Below are positions 42,231 to 54,200 of a stretch of DNA of 64,000 nucleotides, piece by piece. The stretch's first letter is position 1. Every line of letters begins with the position of its first letter. A program made the position numbers and the translations under genes. The notes under the pieces are model-generated. The model was not told the DNA's origin. It did not search any database and saw nothing but the letters and a program-made list of their open reading frames with translations. Origin of the DNA: Hippopus hippopus (Eukaryota > Mollusca > Bivalvia > Cardiida > Cardiidae); assembly GCA_946811185.2 (NCBI GenBank), contig OX328105.1, positions 41,218,845-41,282,844 on the forward strand. Reading direction: 5' to 3'.

Positions 42231-45200
42231 GTAAGTGACAAGATGGGTAAATCAATGCTATTCAGAAGGGTGTAGTATACGGATATGATATGTTTTTCGG
42301 ATAGCATGGAACTTGAGATACAGATTTATTTGTAAACGACTGCAACTATCTCATTGTTAAAGAAATGAAAAGAAAACCATTCAAAAGTAGGCTAAAGCAG
42401 TCAAATAGCCTTTTCTGAATATTTTTCATGTTGCAACAGTGTTTGACATAAAGGCAAGCCTGAACAACATTGTCTACCAAACAATCTATCAGGCTTGTAG
42501 ACAATGCTAGCCTGAATGGTCTAGTGCCAAAATAGAGACAATTGGTTATCATATCTATTTCATTCTTTGCCCAAGTGGCCACCATTGACCACATAATTAT
42601 GTAGCTTGTTGAAAAAGATTATTAACATACCTTGAAATTTTGCCTAATCAACAATAATTTCAACGCCGAACTTGTTAATCAGAAGACAATCATGCATACA
42701 TGTAGTCCATATTACTACAGGAAAAATGAAGTTGAACTTTAGATAGTGTTATTAGACTGGAGACCCCAGGATGTCGCTGCTTTGTCGTTGAGAATATAAG
42801 TAAAAATATTTATCATAATGGTTACCTCAATATCAACATATACAATCTTTGAGCAAGAATTTCTTATGTCATTTGGGACATCTGAAAATAGTTTACAAAG
42901 ACAACAAAGCAGATGAGCTGAGCTGGGAATATGCTAAACCTGCATAAATTTGGATTCACATCTAATTGGCGAGGAGCTGACAGTAAAAATTTAAAGTGAA
43001 GCTCAAAGAAAAAAAAAAGAATGTCACGAAGAAATCTTAAGTGGTCTTGTAAGAATTGCAAGTGACTGGTTCACTGGTCTAGTTGGGAAAGAATGTGGAA
43101 CTGTGCATGTGATGTCTCCCATTTCCAATGAAGATTTTCACCTACCAAAATCTATTGAACTAGTGTTAATGTTGAGCCTCAATAGGAACTTGTATGCCTT
43201 GCTCTTGTTTTTTTTCTTATTAATATTTCTCTTAACATTATGATTTAACTTTGCAGGAAACAGGGACCCAAAGAAAAGGCAGGTTAAACCAGTTCCCAAA
43301 CATCTTATGCAAACCCACTTTGCTGATGATGACAGTGAGAATGACAGTGATTATGAAGTTAACATGTCAGGTCTGGATTTCTCTTATCCTTTTATGGAAT
43401 ATTTTCTTTTTTTTTTTGTTTTAACCTTTACGACACATTGCTATGTTTTGACAACCCTGAAGAAGAAAACTTTGAAAACAAGGGGGAAAGGAGGTTACAA
43501 CCAGCATTTTCTCCTTTTCCCAGAGTGTTTCTTACCCTTCTCATAACAAAACCCATAAATTGAGCCACATTTAAGTTGTAGTCTGCAAATACTTTGGATT
43601 GGGACTTCAAAAATTTGTTGCTTGCAAAAGAGGGGATTCTTTATTACACAACAAAATTTAAGACTCATCCTAATTGAAAGCCTTTGGAGAGAAATTAAGC
43701 AATCAGTTTTCGATAAAGTAGAAACCATTTTGGGGAAAGAAGAAACTTCTTTTCTCAAAATGTTTTCAGATGTCTCTTTTCTCACGGTTGATTAACCCTT
43801 CAGCACACATTCCCAAATTTTGACGACCCTGAGAAAGAAAGCTTTTGAAAATGTGTTGGTAAAGGGAAAAATTCTGGTTGCTATCATTTTCTCCTTTTTT
43901 CACAATGTTTTTTACCCTTCCTGAAACAAATTTCAATTTTTGAGTCAAATTTATATTGTCTTTTGCAAGTGTTTACAATTTGGACAAATCTAACATTTAG
44001 TTTTGGGGAAAAGAGTTAAACACAGGATTGTGTGGTTAAAGGATAACCAGACAACAAAATTTTAGACTGGTCCAAACTGAAAGCATTTGTCAATGATACA
44101 CCTTGTTGCACAAATTATGAAATATGTCTTCGGAAGGGTAAAAAACACTGTGGGAAAAGGAGAAAATGCTGGTTACTAGGATTTTTTCCCTTTTCCTAAA
44201 TTGTTTTCCAATGTTTCCTTTCTCAAGGTTGTTTGAACATGAGATTGTGTGGTGCAGGGATAACAGAGTTACATATTTGTTACAGAGTGCAGTGAAGATG
44301 AAAGACCAATAGTTGAAGAAACAATCAAGAAAGAGAAAGACACAGGCAGTATTGTGTCAGATGACAGCTTTAGTGGTGCTGACAACAGTATTCACAGTTC
44401 AGTGGAAGATGACAGTTTTGATGTGGAAGATGACACAGATGACTCTGATCAAGGTTCTCTTAACCCTATACCACACAGTCCTGACTTTTAAGAACCCTGG
44501 GAAAGAAAGGGTTAGAAAACATTTTGGGAAAGGGAGAAAATGTTGGTAACCAGCAATTTCTCCTTTTCTCACAAATGTTTTCTAACCTTTCAATGAAAAA
44601 TCCCAGCATTTGAGCTACATTTATTTTCTCGTCTGCAAATATTTTCAACTTAAACAATTCTAAGACTGTCATCTGGTAAAGGTTTTACTGGATTGTAAAT
44701 CTCAACCATTCTCTTACAGTGATAGAGTGGCTTACCTTCAGCAAATGTTCCTCAACTCTTTTCCAAGCAATCCCGAGTTTTAATGACCTTGAGGATGAAG
44801 TCTCTTGAAAACATTGTGGGTACCAGCATTTTCTCCCTTTCCCACAATGTTTTCTACCAATTCAAAGACAAATTCCATCATTTGAGCTGCATTTAAATTG
44901 TTGTATGCAAATGCTTTCAATTTGGACAAGTCTAAGATTATGTTACAGAGTGCAGTGAAGATGAAAAACCAATAGTTGAAGAAACAACCAATTTATATGT
45001 AGCTCAAATGATGGAATTTGACTTTGATAGGGTAAAAATATTGTTGGAAAAGTAGAAAATGCTGGGAACCAGGATACTTGATAGTTTGGGTGTAAGATTG
45101 AAATGTAGTTTTACTGGGTGAACATCAAAAATGATATTTTCATAAGTGGCAAAGCCATTCATGAAAATATTGAATGCTTGTGTTCACGAATGAAATGATA

Positions 45201-48200
45201 TTTTGATATCACTTATAAACAAACAATTTTACTTTTTTCTTACATACTAAAAACTTGTCAAAGTGAATATTTACTGATTTTAACATTCATTTGATGTTGT
45301 TTTGTGGGATACTGTTACATTTATAATTACATACTGTGACATCATCAATATGAGCCATGCTCTGACAAAAGGGGGCTTAGTGCATCCCCGTGATCCATGG
45401 TACCAGTCAAGCCATTACATACTTACGGATCCATAATATCCAATTTTTTTTGTACAACCAAGTTAATCATAAAATAGACTGGTCCTTGGGCATACAGAAA
45501 ACTGACCAGTAGCGAAAAGTTTCGGCTCAGGTCAGCCTGCTTGGACTGCGCAAGCTGACCTGGGTCAATAGTTTTTGCAGATGCATTAAGCACCCTTTTC
45601 ACAGAGCATGGCTCATATTTTTTAAACCCAGTGTCAACACAGCCAAAACACTTTTTTGCACTATACATGGATACAAAGCTGCACCAGCAGTATGATTACA
45701 TCAATAAGATTATCAGGTTATAATTCACATACATATCAGTCATGCTCTGCGAAAAGGGGGTTCGATGTATCTCTCAAAGTATCGAACCATGTCGGCCTGC
45801 ACAGTCCACTCAGGCTGACATGTGCCAAAACTTTTTGTTTTGCTATCTGTAAATTTTCTGCATGTCAGGGGACCATTCTACCTCGGGATTCAGTCGGCTG
45901 CTAAACAAATTTGATTTTAGGGATCCATAATTACGAAATGGCTTGGTTGGTATAATACATCGCAGAGACGCATTAAACCCTCTTATGTCAGAGCATAGCT
46001 TATGTATATCTTTTTTTTTACCATGGTCTATTGAATAAAATGTAAGAAATTGTTATCTCTTTCTAGACTCAGAGTCTGATGGTGATTCTGATGAGTCCTC
46101 TGACAAAGCTGGAGGAAAGAAGAGTTTTTTTGATGCAATAGATAGTGATGATGACGATGACGAAGATTACGTGCCGAAGAAGAAACAGAAAGTTGATAAG
46201 CAGCACGTAGAGAAACAGCGTATAAAGTCACCAGAGATGAAAAAGGTAAAGATACAAGTAGAGAATTTTGATTGATGGTTCCTGTATGAAGATAAATGTA
46301 GGTTGGCTATCATGTTTGTTTTTTTTTTTCATAAACATATACCTTGATATATGATTATCTTGATACACCATCATGATACATGTACAAATAAAACTTAACG
46401 CCAGGGTATGTATTTACCAGTCATTCTGAAGTGCATTCCTAGTGTAATTCTAGAGTAAGAAACACAGTTTCTGATTGGCATAACCATTTGGTTTTCTTTG
46501 AAATTTGAAGAATTTATTGGAATAAGAACAATGCAAATTGGATGATCATGGGCTATGGTCCTGCTTTAGGTAGCTGTTGCAAATGCATGTTGCAAGCTCC
46601 CGTCCTTATCATTGAAAATATTGGTTTCTTCTTAAGTCTTTGTCAGGCAATAAAATTTTAGACCTGTCTAACGTTGTGGCAACTGCAGTTGACAAATATT
46701 GGACAATCAATGGAATTTGTCTTTGAAATGGAAAGGAGAAAATGCATGTTTTCTCAGCCGTTTATACACAGGATTGTTTGGTAAAGGGTTTAGCACCATT
46801 GGTGATGAAAATAATAATAATTTTAAGGAGAAGAATTATCTGAAAGTTGCTTATCATATTGAATAATAACATGTGACCATATTCAATTTTTCAGATGTTT
46901 TTTTGTCAGCTATATTCTATTCTCTCTTATTATTTTTGCTGTTTAAAATATATTATCCATAAGCCGCATTGTATGTGATGTGCTGGTTGTTAGTTCAGAG
47001 TGATAATATAAATTTCAGACATCTATGCCCACAGAAGAGCCCAGTGATGCCAGGCCTATGAAAGTCTTGATATGTTGTGTTTGTCTCGGAGATATAAGGT
47101 TAAGATTTTTTCATATTTACTACATCTTTTCAACTCTTTTTAATGTTAGACTGAGCAGTTATACATTAAAAAAAAATCACAGCAAAGGAATGGATGTAAA
47201 GATTTTAAAAGTAAGATAAAGGAAAAGTGATTGACTTTGCTATTGCCAGAGGATGAAAATACAGGTTTTTAACAATTTTTGTATTTTGACTATTTTTTAC
47301 TTTTTAATTTCAAGGGTATAAAGTACAAATCCTATCATATGAGCGGAATTCAATGCGTGATCTGCAAATACTTCCAAAATGAACTAGTTAACGATTTTGT
47401 CATCTTGTAAATTGTTAGCCCTATACCACACAGTTCCTATTTTTAACAGTCCTGAGAATGGAAGCTTTTGAAAACATTGTGGAAAAACGAGAAAATTGTC
47501 ATCCAGCATTTTCTCCTTTTCCCACAATGATTTCTATTACTTCCCAAATCTAATTTCATTTTTTATATAGTAACATTTATTTTGTTGCAGTCTGCAAATG
47601 CTTTCAATTTGGACAAGTCAAAAATTTTGTCGTGTGGTAAAGAGTTCTGCAAGCAAATAAGGGATAACTGAAAAGTGCTTGGTTAACTCATTACCAAACT
47701 ACAAAATTATGGACAGGACCAATTTGATGGCATTTGCAGATGAAAAATTAGATGTTGCTAAGATGATGATTTCCGTCTTTGATAGGGCAGAAAATATTGT
47801 GGGGAAAAAAAGAGAAAATGCATTTTCTCCTTCTCCCACAGTGTTTACAAAAGTCTAATCTACCACAAAAGTCAGGATTTTATGATAAAGGATTAAAGCA
47901 GATGCATGCTTGATATTTTCATTTGGGGAATGTAACATAGGCCTCATAAGGTATACTAGTTTGTCAATAGAGATGGCTAGGAAGGCAGATTTAATCCTTT
48001 ACTGCACAGTCCCGAGATTTAACGACCCGGAGGAAGTTGCCTTCTGAAAACATTGTGGGTAAAGGGGAAAATACTGGTGACTAGCATTTTCTTCTTTTTT
48101 AACAATGTCTTCTACCCTATCAAAGATATATTCCATCATTTGAGCCATACTTGAATTGCCGTCTGCAAATGCTTTCAGTTTAAACAAGTCTACATTTTTG

Positions 48201-51200
48201 TTGTGTGAAAAAAAAGCAGATGGTTATTTGAAATTCACCTTTGAGGAATGTAAGGATGGCCTCTCCACAGAAAAGAAGGGTAGGTTGAACCCTTTACTAC
48301 ACAATTCCAAGTTTTAACAACCCCTTAAAAGAAGCTGTTTAAAAACATTGGGGGAAAAAGAGAAAATGCTGGTAACCAGCATTTTCTCCTTTCCCCCACA
48401 ATGTTTTCTACCCAGAGACAACTTTCATCATTTTAACCACATTTAATTTGTCGTCTGCAACAGGTTTGAATTTGGACAGGTCTAAAATTTTGTCTTCTGG
48501 TAGAGAGTTAAATGTATTTTGTCTTTTTTGCACAGTGAGCCTGATGATGAGATCGTAGAGTGTGATAACTGTGGGGTGGCAGTCCATGAAGGTTGCTATG
48601 GTATCAGTGATAACCAATCAAATGCTAGCACTGAGTCCTCGGCTAGCACAGAACCCTGGTTTTGTGATGCTTGTAAAGCAGGGGTGAAACCTGTTAGTGT
48701 ATAGTATTTAATATATGAGCCATGCTCTGGCCAAAAGGGGGAGGTTAATGTGTCCCTGTGATGGATTATAACAAGCAAGACATCTCATAAATATGGATCA
48801 ATAAAATTCATTTAGTCTAGAAATTTCAAGACTGAATCCTGAGGTAGAATGGTCCTTGAACATAAAGAAACTTTACAATGCTAAAAGTTATGACTCCTTT
48901 AGCTAGAGCGGAATGTGCAGCCTGACCTGAATGATAGTGTTTGCAGGAGCTTTAAACCCCCTTTTCACAGAGCATGGCTTGCTTTATTATTATAAGCTTG
49001 GTTGATTTTTGAAGAAAAGATCAAGGTATTGTCATATACCCATCAACTTGGACACTTTCAGGCATTCTGATATCCATGTCATTACCAAGGAGATTTACTT
49101 TAAACTAGGGGTTGACTGTCGAAAGAGGAATCCTTAAGAAGGACAGGACTTGTGACATTCAAAATATTTTTTGACATAGTTATTTCCCATGTCTATTTGA
49201 ATTTTCACAGAAAAAGTAACTGCAGCTGAGCATTTGCATCTGCATCTGTTGATCATGTACAAGTGACTCACTACAGGACTACAAAATTTTGGACATATCT
49301 AATTTGAAAACATTTGCAAACAACAAATTTAGTTAGGCTAAAACGATTGGTATTGATTCGTAAGATTTTTCACAATTGTGGCTCTATTTGAATTATCATG
49401 TGCAGATGCTTTTGATTTGGATGGGTCTAAAATTATTGTATGGTAAAGAGTTTGTTTGATCAAAGCCAGTGCAATTAGCCAAACATTCTCTCCCTGATCC
49501 ATGTATGATATAGACTTTGCTAATCTTTTACCAAATGACAGAAGATTTCTTTTCATTGAAAGCATTTGCAAGGAACAAATCAAAATTAGCCGAAATAGAG
49601 GGATTTGTCTTTGCAATGTTAGAAAAAATTGTGGGGAAAAGAGGAAATGCTGATTACCAGCAGTGTATTCTATCCAACTTTGTTATCTAAAGCTCTTATC
49701 ATTTGGGATGTGAAAACATGGAGTTGTTTGGGAAAGGGTTAAAAATATGAAGTTAATTTCAGATGAAAAAAAATTATTCTTTTATTATGATACTTCAATT
49801 CAAGGATTGTATTTGATTGAGTGAGTTCTAGGTAGCTTAGTGGTAAAAATGCTGAACTGAAACCTTGAGGTCCTTACTGGAGGTGCTGGGTTTCTCCCCA
49901 GAGTGTCCAAGGGCAAGACACTTCAGAGCCCAAGCCCTGTTTGGTTGAAACCTAGGACACACATATGAGCCGCACTCTGTGAAAAGGGGGCTTAATGCAT
50001 CTGCGAAAAGTTTCGACCCAGGTCAGCCTGCACAGTCCGCGCAGGCTGACCTGGGCCGAAACTTTCGCTATTGGTCGATTTTCTGCATGTCAAAGGATCA
50101 GTCTACCTCATGATTGAGTCGGTTGTTAAAAAAAGTGGCTATTATGGATCCATAAGTATGTGATGGCTTTCTTGGTATGATGGATTATGGAGATGCATTA
50201 AGCCCCCTTTTGCCAGAGCATGGTTCAATTTTATTTGAATGTCACTGAATGTTTATTTTGTTGACCACTTTCAGACGTGCGAACTCTGTCCTAATGAAGG
50301 TGGAATTTTCAAAGAAACGGATGCAGGAAAGTAAGAGTAAACATACTTTCATTTGTAACCTATCATAAAATTCATTTAATAAAACATGCACAAAAAATGA
50401 AGAATGGGTGAAAGGTACTTTATGATTACAGACCTTATTCCACAGAGAAACTTCAAAACCTCTTACTCCATCAATTACTTTGTGACTAACCCAAGCCAAA
50501 GCCAGCTCTGAAATCTATTGAAATACTAGTTAATTTCAGTTTCACATTATAAAACTCCTTGGATTAGATTAATACAAATCTCATCTTTTTTGGTGCTGTT
50601 AATTATTTCTCAAACAGGCTAAAACAGGTAGTGGGGCCAGACTTACCCAACAGCAATTGGTAGAGCACTTACAGGGTCAGGGCTGTTAGTCATAGTCTGG
50701 AAAATACATTGTTTTCCCTCTGAGTACATTTTGCAGCTAAGGTAGATAGCTAGGATGATATCACTGGGAGACAGAGTAATTAGGCAGGATTCCAGGATGA
50801 ATACTTAGATCCAGGTGGAGAATGTCTTGAGACTGTCTTTTCTTCATGTAGCTTTAACTCTTTACCAGACGACATAACTCTAGACTCGCCCAATTCAAAG
50901 CATTTTCAGAGGACAATTTAAAGGTGGTTCAAATGGCAGAAATTTTCTGTGATAGAGTAGAAAAGATTGGGGGGAAAGGAGAAAATGGTGGTTACCAGCA
51001 TTTCTCCTTTTCCTACAATGTTTTCAAAAGGCCTCCTAGGGTCGTTAAAAACCTGGGATTGTTTGTTAAAGGGTTAGATAACCTGTAGCTGGGCCAGACA
51101 TGGTCGGATAGGTCAATTGGTAGAGCAATCACAAGGTGAGCGAGTGGTTTAGGGTTTGAATCTCAGTGGAGCTACCAAATTGTTTCCCTTAGAACTGTTG

Positions 51201-54200
51201 CATTTGTATTTAACATTTTGTACACCTATTAAGATTGCAAACATGTTTTTATTCAACTTTCAGATGGGTTCACCTAGTTTGTGCTTTGTATACACCCGGT
51301 GTTGCCTTTGGGGATGTGGACAAACTTTCACCTGTTACTCTCTTTGAAATGCCCTATTCAAAATGGGGTGCTAAGGTAGAATTATTGATAAATATGATAA
51401 TTATGGCGTCTGACATAAGTTGGCATTTGAGATAAATATTTATCAAACAAGTATAGAAAATAGCAAAAAGTTATTTAACCGGCATCTGGGGAGCTTAAAA
51501 ATTATTTTGATAGAGAAGTTTATTAAATTTATCTGAAAAGCCAACAAATGGCAGATTCTTTTTTTTTATTTCATGCTTATCAGTAGTTTATTGAGAAATA
51601 ATGGTGGAATATGGTTTGATATTTCATGGTCTCGACCAGTGAAAAATACTGATTTCATATTTTCTAACTCTGCAATGGAAGGCGAAAACAGTGGTTCCCA
51701 TGCACTAGTTACTTAGGTAAACAGTGTGTGCCAATCAACAAGACGGAAATATGACATAATTTACATGCATGTACCCTACATGTCCAGCGCTTTACGTAAT
51801 ATTGGAATGTGTTGCTATGTTGAGGGAGTATGCCACGGGGAATTACCAAAAGCAACTGTACTGGATTTTGATAAAAGTGCTGGATTTTGATAAAAATCCC
51901 AACATAAAAGGGGTTAGAAGCATGACTTAAATAGAATATATGGGTTTTTTTTTTTTTCTGTGAAAGATCAAAATTTTAATTGCTGATGATGTTTACTCGA
52001 TGAAATAAATTTCGATCTTTCACCAAAATAAACAAATATCCTCTGTATATCTCACAAGTGTAGGTCAGAATATGTAAAACCATACATGCACAGGTGGAAT
52101 TTTCATAAGTAGATCTTTATTCTACTTTCTAAAATTAGAAATTACTCCACATTATTATGATGATGTCACATTGTACTTATTTCAAACATGTAAGATGAGA
52201 AAAATAGTAATTGATATATTACACTGAAAACAAGGGAGGTTATTATGATAAAATCTTTTAACCCTGCACCAAACAATCCTGTGCATTGACGACTCTAAGG
52301 AAAAAAGTGTTTTAATACATCTTGGAAAAAAGGAGAAAACGATGGTAATCAGCATTTTCTCCTTTATCCCCAAAACTGGTCTTCCTTTCAGAGAAAAATG
52401 CCTTGGTTTGAACCACATTTAATTTGTGATTTATAAAATTCAGATCAGTCCAAAATCTTGTTAAGTGATGATTACCCGTATATTCTCCTTGTTTTGAATA
52501 GCCTTCCTCTATAGGGCTGCTAAAACATTGGATTGTGTAGTATGGGGTAAAGGTTTTTGTCTACATAGAAAAATTGGATATTTTTCTTTGCTGAAAACAA
52601 TTTGGATTGAAGGTACAGATGATATAGATTCGCAAAGAGACTGGGATAGAAAACATTATAGGAAAAGGAGAAAATGCTAATTACCTATTCCCAGAATGTT
52701 TTCAAAAGCCCTTTTCATCTGGGTTACTAAAACTCGGAATTATCTGGTAAAGGGTGAACTTTTTTAGAGGCAAATGTGTAAACTCAACCTCTTTAGAAGG
52801 CTGAAAATCCAATCATTTGAATGTCAGAAAGATTTTTAGCTTATAGGCTTGATTAAGCAAGTAGATTTAGTACAGATCAAAGATCAGACTGCGCATTCTG
52901 TGTCCATACTTGTCCATAGCACAGGATTGATTTTAGATATTTTGTTTCAACAGGAATGTTCACTATGTGAAGATTTGAGGTTCTCCAGAACTGGAGTGTG
53001 TGTCAGCTGTGATGCTGGAATGTGCCGCAGTTTCTTTCATGTCACATGGTATACAACCTTTACTGTCTTCATTATTTTTTTCACTCACCTGGGCACAGAG
53101 TATGGCCTATTTTGAAACTTTGCATGGTGATAGATCTTGATACGCAGACTGCATAAAACTCAGTTTGATGACTTAGGTAAAAGTGAAGGCCACTGCATGA
53201 ATGAAGATAAAAGCATGATCCAAGCTTTGACAAGCTTGGACTGAATTCAAGGCTCAACTTTGGATGAATTTTATGGGACTCAAGCAAGGCTTTCTTTGGA
53301 TCAGGTTTGAGCCGACCCTTAAAACCAGTTTGAAGTTTGTGTAGCCAAACCTCCTCATGTGAAATTAATATTCTACAATGTGATACTTTTGTCTGGACAA
53401 CACAGACACACTGGTTTGACCTAGGTTCTTCAAACTTGGTACAGGTATTTTCCTTGAAGTGTGAAAAATCACTACTGATTTTTAGGTTGTCATTTTAAAA
53501 ATCTCAAGATCAAAGTCACCTTGAACAACTGAACCTTTTTTATTGCCACTGCAGGTCTAGTATCATGCCATATATGTCTTGATAGTCATTATTGAGGGAC
53601 TTTACCCTTTACCACTCAATCCTGAGTCTCAGCAAACTTGTAGAAGGAGGCTTTGAAAACATTTTGGGAAAAGGAGAAAAATGCTAGAAACCATCTTTTT
53701 TTTTTTTTTTGTTTCCATATTGAAAAGACTTCTTCCTGAGGATTATTAACTCTTTACCGCACAACAAAATTGTAGATTTGTCCAAATTGAAAGCCTTTGC
53801 AGACGACGAAATAAATGTGACTCAAAAATTAAAATTTGTTATGGGAAGAGTAGAAAATAATGTGGGAAAAGGAGAAAATGCTGGTTACCAGTATTTTCTC
53901 GTTTTCCCACAATGTTTTCAAAAGCTTTCTGTCTCAGGGTCGTTAAAAGTCGGGATTTTTTGGTGAAGAGTTAAAATGACATTATTGAAGAGAGGGTTAA
54001 GAGGGGAGGATATATAGAGGATCTTAAATGAGTGTTTATGTATTATCATTTTTATCAAACGAGTTGACTAAAATTGTATGACGCGAGCCTTGGCGAGCGT
54101 CAAATACATTTTAGTCAACAAGTTTGATAAAAATGATAATACATAAACACAAATGTGAGATTCTATTTATCACATAAAACGAATGACAGACACAAAATGT

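Noticed and set aside
44939..44988. A real alternative PHF14 exon
   Set aside because: It has an acceptor but no donor, and the open frame runs straight into MITE sequence.
49825..51180. tRNA genes at 49830, 50660 and 51110
   Set aside because: Boxes are imperfect and the sequences continue into repeat bodies; they read as SINE heads.
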